Shown: piece after piece, positions 35,016-43,201 of the stretch
Position numbering within the stretch: the stretch's first letter is position 1
Layout: each line of letters begins with the position of its first letter
Source: Tistrella mobilis
GTDB lineage: Bacteria > Pseudomonadota > Alphaproteobacteria > Tistrellales > Tistrellaceae
DNA length: 64,000 nucleotides
Reading direction: 5' to 3'
Assembly (NCBI RefSeq): GCF_041468085.1
Contig: NZ_CP121017.1
Location: forward strand, 1,777,501 to 1,841,500
The notes under the pieces: generated by a model
Seen by the model: only the letters and a program-made list of their open reading frames with translations
What the model was told of the DNA's origin: nothing
Databases searched by the model: none
Translations under genes and position numbers: made by a program

Positions 35016-35837
35016 ATGTTCTTTTCGCTGTCCAAGCTGGTCGGGCATCTGATCCTGCCAGTCACCCTCGTACTGATCATGCTGTCGGCGGCACCCCTGA
35101 TCCGTTGGCTGGGACTGCGCCGGCTGGCACGGTTTCTCGGCACCGTCGGCGGCCTGGCACTGCTCGTGATGCTGTTCACGCCGCTGGATGACTGGCTGCT
35201 CTCCCCCCTGGAGGGCCGGTTCCCGCAGATGGAGCGGCAGGCGGTCATTGACGGCGATTTCGCCGGCATCATCGTGCTCGGCGGCGCCGAAGACGGGCGA
35301 TTGACCCGCGCCCATGGCCAGCCGGCGATCGGATTGGGGGGCGAGCGTTTCACCGAGGCTGCGATTCTGTCCCGGCTGCGCCCCGATCTGCCGGTGGTCT
35401 TCACCGGCGGCAGCGGTTTTTACAGCGATCCCGAGGCGAGCGGCGGCCCGGTGGCCGAGGCCCTGCTGCTGGATCTGGGCGTACCGGCGGATCGCCTGCT
35501 TATCGAAAGCCGCAGTCGGGATACCTGGGAGAATGCCACCTTTACCCGCGCGCTCGTCGGGGATGTGGTCAGCCGTCCCTGGATTCTGATCACGAGCGCC
35601 TATCACATGCCGCGGTCCTATGGTGTGTTCACCACCGATGGCTGGAATATCCGGGCGTACCCGGTCGATTACAATGCGCTCGGGCCGATCTGGGGATGGA
35701 ATGACTACCGCTTCGTTGATCGTCTGTGGCAGATCCATATGGCAACGCGTGAATGGTTGGGCCTGCTCGCCTACAGGCTGAGCGGGCGCCTGGAGCATAT
35801 CTTTCCCGCTCCGGTGGATCGCCGCTCATCTGAATGA
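35016..35837 (+). CDS. DUF218 (YdcF/ElyC-like) membrane-anchored protein
   Basis: A 273-residue protein with two N-terminal membrane spans (about residues 8-30 and 43-58) and a DUF218 domain. The domain shows IIVLGGAEDGR, VFTGGSGF, ESRSRDTWENATF and ILITSAYHMPRS, the family's conserved polar motifs. E. coli relatives include ElyC, which affects envelope carrier-lipid and peptidoglycan steps. I choose the ATG at 35016 because it begins at the first span. An AT-rich region (34885-34960) before it could hold divergent promoters. Confidence 0.85.
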   Translation: MFFSLSKLVGHLILPVTLVLIMLSAAPLIRWLGLRRLARFLGTVGGLALLVMLFTPLDDWLLSPLEGRFPQMERQAVIDGDFAGIIVLGGAEDGRLTRAHGQPAIGLGGERFTEAAILSRLRPDLPVVFTGGSGFYSDPEASGGPVAEALLLDLGVPADRLLIESRSRDTWENATFTRALVGDVVSRPWILITSAYHMPRSYGVFTTDGWNIRAYPVDYNALGPIWGWNDYRFVDRLWQIHMATREWLGLLAYRLSGRLEHIFPAPVDRRSSE

Positions 35838-35989
35838 ATGGGTGATTTTGATTTAACAACGATGCTGTTGTGCTGGCCGCTGCACCTCATTATACCTGTT
35901 TCCTAGGGGAATTCTTGCTGAAGGAATGCATGTTGCAATTTGCATGACTTCGGATTCTTTGGGTAAAGACGGCGACCCGAAGTGAGGCT

Positions 35990-38218
35990 ATGCGGAACAT
36001 TGGTATCAGACAGCTGGCACTGGCACTGACGGTCATGACCGTCCTGCCCCTGATGGCGGTTCTGGGCTGGTCGGTGATTACCACCGGGCGGCTGGATCAG
36101 CAGCGCGTCGGCCAGCAGTTTTCAGTGACCACGCATACCGCCGCTCAGGAACTGCGCCAACGGATCGATGCCGCGCGGCAGCTGATCGCCGCGATGGCCG
36201 CTGGTGGCGTGCCGGGCATGAACGATTCGGATTGTGATGCGCGGTTTGCCCAGCTCGTGCATCTGCGGCCGATTTACAACAACATGTTCGTCACCGACAT
36301 GTCCGGGCGGATCATCTGCACGGCCCGGCCTCTGCCGGCGGTGGACGGCCAGCCGGCCAGTCTTGGTGCACGGCCTTATTTTGCGGCGGCGCTGACGGCC
36401 ACGGAGCCGCTGGTCGCCGGATGGTTGCCGGGCATGGCCAATGGCCGCCCGATCCTGCCCGTGGTGATGCCGGTCCGCGACCCGCAGGGCCGGCCGGTTG
36501 CCGTCGTCGGGGCCTCGATCGACCTGCTCGCCTTTGTGCAGGGGATCCGGGCGGAGTTGCCGGCGGATAGCGCGGTGACGCTCTGGTCGTCAGAGGGTGC
36601 GCTGGTCGTCCATGCGGGCCCGGTTCCGCCGCCCGAGCCGGCGGGGGTGGCCAGTGCCCTGCGGATGGGGAGGAACGGCGGGACCGCCATGGCTGCGGAT
36701 GTCGGGTCTGTGACGCCCGTGTTCAGCCTTCCGGCGGCGCAGGACCTTCCGGAACGAGTGATGATGCTGGAGGCGGTCTCCTTCGGCACCGAGTCCCTGA
36801 CCCTTGGCATCTCGATGGATGAGGCGCGCCTGTTCGGCCCGGTTCGTGCGCTGATGTCGAGCAACTTCGTGCTGGCGCTCTGGCTTTCGGCCGGTCTCGT
36901 CATTCTGTCGATGGCGGTCATGCGCATGGTGCTGGTGCGTCCGCTCGGCCGCCTGTCGCATTATGCCAAGGCCATGGCCCGGGGCGAGGCGCCACGCCAT
37001 ATCCCCGATGTCTCGAAAGTGCGCGAGATCAGCGATCTCGCCTCGACCCTGGATGCGCTCTTCGCGGATCTGGCGGAGCGCGAAGTCCAGCGCAACCGTG
37101 CGGAAGACGCCCTGCAGCGGGCCCTGGCGGGGATGGAGCGCACGGTGGCGGCCCGGACGGCGGAACTTGCCGATGCGCATGAGGCGGCACGCCTCAGGGC
37201 GCGCGATCTGGAACGCGGACGCAACCGCGAACGGATTGCGGGCCGCATGACCGATCTGATTCAGTCCTGCGCCTCGGTCGACGAGGCGATGGATGTATTG
37301 GCGCGGATGATGCCGTCGCTGTCGAACGGCGATCGCGGGCGGGCCTTCCTGCACCGGCCGGGACAGGCTGCGCTGGAACCCGCGGCAGTCTGGGGGGCGC
37401 CGCTGCTGCCCGGGCACGGCATCACCGAGGATGATTGCTGGTCGCTGCGCCTGGGGCATGCTCATGTCAGCCGGGCCGACGGGACGATGCCGATCTGCCG
37501 GCATCTGGAGGCTGTGCCTGGCCGGCACCTCTGTGTGCCCCTCATCGCCCATGGCGAGATTCTGGGGATGGTTACCCTGGAGCGCGACGATACGGACGAT
37601 CGCACCGACTGGGCCGAAGGCGAGATTGCGGCGCTGGACCGTGTGGCCCTGTCGATCGCCAACGTCAAACTGCGGGAGACGCTGCGGGGCATGACCATCC
37701 GCGACCCGCTGACCGGCCTGTATAACCGCCGTTTCGCCGATGAAACCCTGGCACGCGAGGTGGCCGTGGCACGCCGCGACGGGCGGCCGCTGGCGGCGAT
37801 CATGGCCGATATCGACCATTTCAAGCGTTTCAACGATGCCCATGGCCATGAGGCGGGCGACCGCGTGCTGCGGATGACTGCCCGGGTCATGGCCGATCAT
37901 TTCCGGCAGAGCGATGTGGTCTGCCGCTATGGCGGCGAGGAATTCCTGATCCTGATGCCGGGCGCCACCGCCGCTGATGCCGTTGCCCGCGCTGACGCCT
38001 TCCGCCGTGCCCTGGCCGGGACGGTGGAAGAAAGCGACGACGCGGCATTGGGGCCGGTTACCATCTCACTCGGCGTCGCGGTTTTCCCTGAGACTGTGGA
38101 CGACGATGCCCGCCTGATCGCGGCTGCCGATGCAGCCCTTTATGCCGCCAAGCATGCCGGGCGCGATCGTGTGATGCTGGACGGTCAGGTTCAGACGGCC
38201 GGAATACTGACGGGCTGA
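35990..38218 (+). CDS. membrane diguanylate cyclase (Cache-HAMP-GAF-GGDEF)
   Basis: A 742-residue sensor. A first membrane span (about 8-27), a periplasmic Cache-like domain (to about 285), a second span, a HAMP segment, a coiled coil, a GAF-like domain (about 415-560) and a GGDEF domain (about 570-735) follow in order. The active site is GGEEF at residues 648-652, so c-di-GMP synthesis is expected. The inhibitory I-site R639-x-x-D642 is intact, five residues before it. A 7-bp inverted repeat overlaps the ribosome-binding region. Confidence 0.93.
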   Translation: MRNIGIRQLALALTVMTVLPLMAVLGWSVITTGRLDQQRVGQQFSVTTHTAAQELRQRIDAARQLIAAMAAGGVPGMNDSDCDARFAQLVHLRPIYNNMFVTDMSGRIICTARPLPAVDGQPASLGARPYFAAALTATEPLVAGWLPGMANGRPILPVVMPVRDPQGRPVAVVGASIDLLAFVQGIRAELPADSAVTLWSSEGALVVHAGPVPPPEPAGVASALRMGRNGGTAMAADVGSVTPVFSLPAAQDLPERVMMLEAVSFGTESLTLGISMDEARLFGPVRALMSSNFVLALWLSAGLVILSMAVMRMVLVRPLGRLSHYAKAMARGEAPRHIPDVSKVREISDLASTLDALFADLAEREVQRNRAEDALQRALAGMERTVAARTAELADAHEAARLRARDLERGRNRERIAGRMTDLIQSCASVDEAMDVLARMMPSLSNGDRGRAFLHRPGQAALEPAAVWGAPLLPGHGITEDDCWSLRLGHAHVSRADGTMPICRHLEAVPGRHLCVPLIAHGEILGMVTLERDDTDDRTDWAEGEIAALDRVALSIANVKLRETLRGMTIRDPLTGLYNRRFADETLAREVAVARRDGRPLAAIMADIDHFKRFNDAHGHEAGDRVLRMTARVMADHFRQSDVVCRYGGEEFLILMPGATAADAVARADAFRRALAGTVEESDDAALGPVTISLGVAVFPETVDDDARLIAAADAALYAAKHAGRDRVMLDGQVQTAGILTG

Positions 38219-38247
38219 GCCGTCAGCCGGCCTTCGTGCATCTGCCG

Positions 38248-38451
38248 TCAGTTGCCGGCGCCGGCCGGCGTTACCCGCCCGGCGCGGATGTCGCGGCGAC
38301 GATCCTCGACATGCTCCAGGATCGTCTGCTTGCCGTCGTCATCCAGCCGGCGCCAGGCGCGGATCTCGTCGATGGTGCGATAGCAGCCTTCGCACCAGCC
38401 GGTAACGGTGCTGATGCGGCAGACATTGACGCAGGGCGAGGCGACGGTCAT
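38248..38451 (-). CDS. DUF1289 family small cysteine-rich protein
   Basis: A 67-residue protein with SPCVNVCRISTVTGWCEGCYRTIDEI, the four-cysteine core of DUF1289 (described as C-x3-C-x8-C-x2-C). It probably binds a metal or Fe-S cluster; function is unknown. It follows NAD kinase by 44 bp in the same direction, a linkage often seen for such small genes. Confidence 0.85.
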   Translation of the reverse strand: MTVASPCVNVCRISTVTGWCEGCYRTIDEIRAWRRLDDDGKQTILEHVEDRRRDIRAGRVTPAGAGN

Positions 38452-38495
38452 CGGTCAGCGGGGCTCCGGCTCTGTGGGTCAGGGACTCTGTGGGA

Positions 38496-39341
38496 TCAGG
38501 GTTCGAACTGTTCGCGCAGGATGCGCTCTTCCAGGCTGTGGCCGCGGTCGAACAGCAGGGTAAGCTCGCGCGCCGGATCGCGGGCGACATCCACCCGACG
38601 CACGTCGCGGACCTCGGTATAATCGGCAACCGCGCTCACCGGCCGTTTCATCGGCTCCAGGATCTCAAAAGTGATGGTCGCGGTATCGGCCAGAAGGGCA
38701 CCGCGCCAGCGCCGCGGCCGGAAGGCGCTGATCGGGGTCAGCGCCAGCACGCCTGCGCGCAGCGGCAGGATGGGGCCGTGTGCCGACAGGTTATAGGCGG
38801 TGCTGCCGGCGGGCGTGGAGACCAGCGCCCCGTCGGCGATCAGCATGGGTTGGCGTTCGATCCCGTCGACCAGGATGCGCAGCTTGGCGGTCTGGCGGGT
38901 TTCGCGCAGCAGCGACACCTCGTTGATCGCCAGCGCCCTGTGTTCGGTGCCGTCGACGGTAAAGGCCCGCATCAGCAGCGGATAGATCGTGGCCGGCACG
39001 GCCTCGGCCAGCCGCTGGTCCAGCCCTTCCACCCGGAACTCGTTCATCAGAAAGCCGACCGTTCCGCAATTCATGCCATAGATCGGCACATCGCGGTCCA
39101 TGAAGCGGTGCAGGGTTTCCAGCATCAGCCCGTCGCCGCCCAGGGCCACGATCACCTCCGCCGTTTCGGGCGGGACCGTGGCATAGGCGGCTTCGATCGC
39201 CGCCTGACCGGCGCGCGCTTCTTCCGTGTCACCTGCAACCACTGCGAAGGTGGGGATCCGGATGGCGGCGGCCGTCACCGGCGGGCTGCCAACCATCGTG
39301 GCGCCTGCCGTTGCAGCACCGTGGCTCGGGATCTGGGTCAT
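38496..39341 (-). CDS. nadK: NAD kinase
   Basis: A 281-residue enzyme that phosphorylates NAD to NADP. The GGDG motif ([14 protein letters not shown]) lies near residue 70, followed by [15 protein letters not shown], the NE motif in INEVSLLRE and [16 protein letters not shown], all hallmark NAD kinase blocks. It starts 8 bp after moaA ends, so the two genes may share a transcript. Confidence 0.94.
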   Translation of the reverse strand: MTQIPSHGAATAGATMVGSPPVTAAAIRIPTFAVVAGDTEEARAGQAAIEAAYATVPPETAEVIVALGGDGLMLETLHRFMDRDVPIYGMNCGTVGFLMNEFRVEGLDQRLAEAVPATIYPLLMRAFTVDGTEHRALAINEVSLLRETRQTAKLRILVDGIERQPMLIADGALVSTPAGSTAYNLSAHGPILPLRAGVLALTPISAFRPRRWRGALLADTATITFEILEPMKRPVSAVADYTEVRDVRRVDVARDPARELTLLFDRGHSLEERILREQFEP

Positions 39342-39348
39342 CTGCCGG

Positions 39349-40365
39349 TCAGCCGCCCGTCATGCTCATATGCCGGGTGAGGGCAGGGGCGGCGCCCCGG
39401 CGCTCGATCACAAAGTCATGGCCCTTGGGCTTGGCGTCGATGCCGCGGCGGATGGCCGCGATCAGGGGCGCGTCGTCGCCCGGGCTGGCGCGGAGCGGCT
39501 CGCGCAGGTCGACCTGATCATCCTGGCCCAGGCACATGTACAACCGACCCGTGCAGGTCACCCTGACCCGGTTGCAGCTTTCGCAGAAATTGTGGCTGAG
39601 CGGGGTGATGAATCCCAGCCGGCCGCCGGTTTCGGCGATCCGCACATAGCGGGCCGGGCCGCCCGTGCGGTCGGGCAGGTCGGTCAGGGTGAAGCGGGCC
39701 TCCAGCCTGCGGCGAACCTCGGCCAGAGAGAGATACTGGTCGACCCGGTCCTCGTCGATCTCGCCGAGCGGCATGGTCTCGATCAGGGTGAGGTCGAACC
39801 GGTTCTCGCCGCACCAGCGGACCATGTCCTCAATCTCGTCTTCGTTCTCGCCCCGCAGCGCCACCATGTTGATCTTGACTGCCAGCCCCGCCGCCTTGGC
39901 GGCGGCGATGCCGTTCATCACCCGGTCGAGCGTACCCCAGCGGGTGATGCGCTGGAAGCGCACCGGGTCGCGGCTGTCGATCGACACGTTGATCCGCCGC
40001 ACGCCGGCCCGGTAGAGCCCTTCGGCATGCCGATCGAGCTGGGTGGCGTTGGTGGTGAGCGTGAGTTCCTCAAGCCGGCCGGCGGCGACATCCCGGCCCA
40101 GCTCGCCGATCAGATCCATGATCCCGCGGCGGACCAGCGGCTCGCCACCGGTGAGGCGCAGCTTGCGCACGCCAAGAACCATGAAGGCCCGCGACAGCCG
40201 GGCCAGTTCCTCCAGCGTCAGCAGATCGGCCTTGGGCAGGAAGGTCATGCTTTCGGCCATGCAGTACACGCAGCGCAGATCGCAGCGATCCGTCACCGAC
40301 AGGCGCATGTAGTGCACATGCCGCCCGAAAGGATCGACCAGAGGCGGGCGATCGTTCAGAGACAT
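39349..40365 (-). CDS. moaA: GTP 3',8-cyclase (molybdenum cofactor biosynthesis protein A)
   Basis: A 338-residue radical SAM enzyme catalysing the first step of molybdopterin synthesis. The N-terminal cluster is C28-x3-C32-x2-C35 ([13 protein letters not shown]) and the C-terminal cluster is [20 protein letters not shown] in key residues. The protein ends in Gly-Gly, needed for activity in this family. I use the ATG at 40365, since [15 protein letters not shown] is a typical start; a GTG at 40392 is possible. mobA lies 19 kb away. Confidence 0.94.
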   Translation of the reverse strand: MSLNDRPPLVDPFGRHVHYMRLSVTDRCDLRCVYCMAESMTFLPKADLLTLEELARLSRAFMVLGVRKLRLTGGEPLVRRGIMDLIGELGRDVAAGRLEELTLTTNATQLDRHAEGLYRAGVRRINVSIDSRDPVRFQRITRWGTLDRVMNGIAAAKAAGLAVKINMVALRGENEDEIEDMVRWCGENRFDLTLIETMPLGEIDEDRVDQYLSLAEVRRRLEARFTLTDLPDRTGGPARYVRIAETGGRLGFITPLSHNFCESCNRVRVTCTGRLYMCLGQDDQVDLREPLRASPGDDAPLIAAIRRGIDAKPKGHDFVIERRGAAPALTRHMSMTGG

Positions 40366-40529
40366 GGGGTGGGCGTTGCGGGTCTGGCTCACTGCGGCGG
40401 CTCGCTCGTCCGGAGGCCCATCATCGGGGGCGTGTCCCGTTCACCGGGCTGTCTTGGGACAACATTGTGGCGGCGCAGAGGTTGCCGCGCAAGGGCCGCA
40501 GCGCAACCGGGCAGCGCCAGCCCCGGCGA

Positions 40530-41639
40530 TCAGATCGCGTCGCCATCCCAGAGCGCCAGGATGGCGAGCCCCCGTCGGCGGTCGACCATGTCGAAAAACG
40601 CCACCGCTTCAAGCAGATCCTTGGGATCCGACACCCTGGTGCCGCGGCTCATCTTGCGGGTCAGCATGAACAGCGTAGAGAAGCCCTGGCGGGTGACGTC
40701 GGCGGCCTTGCAGGCGATGGCCAGTGCCTGGCCGGTGGTCTCGAAGGCGATCCGGCGGGCGGTGACCGGTCGGATGTCGGTCATATGGGCAAGTGCCGCT
40801 TCGAACAGCGCGATCTCGCCCTGGCGATAGCTTTGCAACAGGAAGGTCTCGGTGACGCCGCCGCCGCGTGCCAGCATGGCGACCCGCTGGCGTGCCCGGC
40901 CCTGATCCTCGGCCAGGCGGCCGGTCTCGGTCACCCTGCGGTCGACGACGCGGGCAACGGCCCGTTCGATCATCTCGGGCGAGACGTCGAAGCGCTGGAC
41001 GATATGGCGGCGCAGCGACGCCCCCACCCACCAGAACATCCGGTAGGCAAGCCCCGCGGGCAGTTCCTGGCGTTGCAGCAGCGGCGGCTGGATCACCTCC
41101 ATCCGCTGCGACAGCATCACGATACGTTCAAGAAGCTTCGGCGACAGCGGTGCGGCGCGGTTTGCCAGCCGTGCCGTCACCACCTCGGCCTCTGCGGCGT
41201 CCAGCAGGGCACCGGTGACGGCGTCGCTCAGATCAGGGCGCTGGGCGATGGCGGTGCGATGGGCAGAAGAGCGTTCCCGCGCGATGGCGATCAGATCGGG
41301 GTCGGTCAGAATAGGCGACCGCGACAGCAGAGGATGGGCGACCTCGATCTGGTCGTTCGCCAGCATCACGAACAGATTGGGCGGCAGCTCACCCGCCTCG
41401 GGCATCGCCGCCAGTTCTTCTGCGAGTTCACGCCGCAGCGTATGTTCGATATCGGCGACCAGTGGCTGGATCAGATGGGCGACGACGCCGCGTACCCGTT
41501 CAGTCAGTTTGCGCTCGCGGTCGATCAGCATCGTTGCGATGGTGCCGGCAATCGCCTGCCGCTGCGATGGCGGCTTCTGGAGAGCTGCCCGCGCGAGTGC
41601 TTCGACCTCGCGTTCGATCACGATCCCCCCGCTGACCAC
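40530..41639 (-). CDS. DUF2336 family protein
   Basis: A 369-residue soluble, largely helical protein of the DUF2336 family, found mainly in alphaproteobacteria. The body is Arg/Leu/Ala-rich, with FVMLANDQIEVAHPLLSRSPILTDPDLI as the recognisable block (key residues only) and RTAIAQRPDLSDAVT after it. I take the GTG at 41639 because GGGGAAG precedes it by 6 nt; a GTG at 41621 is also possible. Function is unknown. Confidence 0.78.
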   Translation of the reverse strand: MVSGGIVIEREVEALARAALQKPPSQRQAIAGTIATMLIDRERKLTERVRGVVAHLIQPLVADIEHTLRRELAEELAAMPEAGELPPNLFVMLANDQIEVAHPLLSRSPILTDPDLIAIARERSSAHRTAIAQRPDLSDAVTGALLDAAEAEVVTARLANRAAPLSPKLLERIVMLSQRMEVIQPPLLQRQELPAGLAYRMFWWVGASLRRHIVQRFDVSPEMIERAVARVVDRRVTETGRLAEDQGRARQRVAMLARGGGVTETFLLQSYRQGEIALFEAALAHMTDIRPVTARRIAFETTGQALAIACKAADVTRQGFSTLFMLTRKMSRGTRVSDPKDLLEAVAFFDMVDRRRGLAILALWDGDAI

Positions 41640-41926
41640 CAGCAGCTTCCCCGATATGGCCCGGCTTCCCTTGCCACGACAACGGGATCCACGATGCGGA
41701 TCATCGAAGTGTCCCGGGACGGGTATGGTGATGCGGGGGCAGGTATCATCACGTTCCGTGGCAGAGCGGCCGAAGGCCGGTCCATAGCAGAGTGACCGCA
41801 GGCCGTGGCCCTTGGCGGAGACAGGTCTCGCTGGACGATGTGCCCGGCGCATCCTGTATTTACGAAGCCCGGATGACGGCTGCAACCGCAAAAGCGGTAC
41901 CGTGGCTTTCCGGCGCCATTGGTCGC
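41640..41926. other. 287-bp intergenic region without a recognised gene
   Basis: Only a small ACCGC-AAAA-GCGGT hairpin (near 41885-41900) stands out. It has no T-run in either direction. I see no promoter or RNA gene I can support. Confidence 0.5.
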
Positions 41927-42139
41927 TCAATCGTCATCATCTGGCGGGTTCGGTCCGCGGACCAGTTCCAGATCTACGACGTCTGCATGCACGGTGCGCT
42001 TTCCGCCATGTTCGAAATTGACGGTGACGCGATGGGCGGCCACGCTCTGGACCTGACCCAGCCCCCAATCGGGTTGGCCGGGCAGGCGGACGAGGCTTCC
42101 CGGCGGGTACAGCATGCCGTAAGGTGCCGGCGTGGTCAT
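41927..42139 (-). CDS. DUF3553 family small protein
   Basis: A 70-residue protein with PPGSLVRLPGQPDWGLGQVQS and RVTVNFEHGGKRTV, the compact beta-strand core of DUF3553. It resembles the small tandem domain attached to some UvrD-type helicases and CarD-like proteins. The ATG at 42139 has AAGGA 9 nt upstream. The C-terminus is a short acidic tail. Confidence 0.82.
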   Translation of the reverse strand: MTTPAPYGMLYPPGSLVRLPGQPDWGLGQVQSVAAHRVTVNFEHGGKRTVHADVVDLELVRGPNPPDDDD

Positions 42140-42378
42140 CTGACGATCCTTCCAGACGGTGTCCGATCCCCGAGCAGATGGGGTTGCGGCATCGCCTGCA
42201 CCAGGGGGGGGGATCGGGGGCTGGAGACGGTTCACGGGCGGATCTGCGGGGGGGCGTGCATATGGTTACGGCAATCGCGCCACGCCTAAGGGAAATTTAA
42301 CGCTTGCCGCCGTAAAAGAAGATGGCGAGCCCCGGTAGGCTCACCGGAGATGCGATCGGTTTCAGGGAGTGACGCGAC

Positions 42379-43083
42379 GTGGGCGAGGGAGATTGGGTAC
42401 GACTCTCCGGGCTGGTATGTGCCAGGCTCTGTCACGACCTGGTCGGCCCCATCGGTGGTGTCGTGAACGGCGTGGAGTTCCTGGCCGAAGACGGCATGGG
42501 GGATGACGCCCTGCAGCTGCTGGCCGACAGTGCCGCCCGCGCCGCCCGCCGGTTGAGCTTCTATCGCCTGGCCCTCGGCGCCGGCGGTAACCCCGACGAG
42601 CGGGTCGCGGCCGGTGATCTCTCGGCCGCACTCGCCGGCTATTTTACCGACGAGCGTGCCGGTCTGGACGTCATCGCCTGGCCGAGCGACGGCAATGTGC
42701 TGAGGGCCCATGGCGGCATCGTGCTGTGCCTGGCGGCGATCTCGGCGCAGGCGCTGCTCCGCGGTGGCACCGTTGCCATCGCCTGGCGGACCACGGCCGA
42801 GGGCGGCAGTGTGAACATGGTGGCCGAAGGCGGTGCCATGCGCCTGCCCGAGACGCTGGTGCCGTCGATCGAAGGTCGGATCGATCCGGCCGCGCTCGAT
42901 GCCCGCACCGTGCTGCCCTTCATGGTTTCCGAAATGGCGGGTGCGGTCGGTGGCCGGCTGGCGGTTGCGACCGACTGGTCGGGCGCCGATCTGCGCCGGC
43001 TGACCATCACCGCCGATCTGCCGGCCTTCACGATCCGGACCAGCGGTGCCAGTCTTGAACGGACCGGGGAGACCGGACCGTAA
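42379..43083 (+). CDS. chpT: histidine phosphotransferase, ChpT-like
   Basis: A 234-residue dimeric phosphotransferase. His19 in ARLCHDLVGPIGGVVNGVEF is the conserved phospho-accepting histidine, followed by a helical hairpin and a degenerate HATPase-like domain. In Caulobacter, ChpT passes phosphate from CckA to CtrA and CpdR. The GTG start at 42379 is preceded by AGGGAG. It heads the chemotaxis cluster, with ctrA at the far end, so the relay and chemotaxis are linked. Confidence 0.87.
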   Translation: MGEGDWVRLSGLVCARLCHDLVGPIGGVVNGVEFLAEDGMGDDALQLLADSAARAARRLSFYRLALGAGGNPDERVAAGDLSAALAGYFTDERAGLDVIAWPSDGNVLRAHGGIVLCLAAISAQALLRGGTVAIAWRTTAEGGSVNMVAEGGAMRLPETLVPSIEGRIDPAALDARTVLPFMVSEMAGAVGGRLAVATDWSGADLRRLTITADLPAFTIRTSGASLERTGETGP

Positions 43084-43201
43084 CCCCTCTCTTGACCGCA
43101 GGCGGGCCCGCCCGCTGCGGGTCCGTCTGCGGACACTCCGACGACTTCACACTCAGGGCGCCACGGCGCCAGCCATTCACGGCAGCAGGGATGAGAACGC
43201 C

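Noticed and set aside
42290-42300. TTTAACG upstream of chpT as a CtrA box.
   Set aside because: Only one half-site is present; the position seven bases on does not match TTAA.
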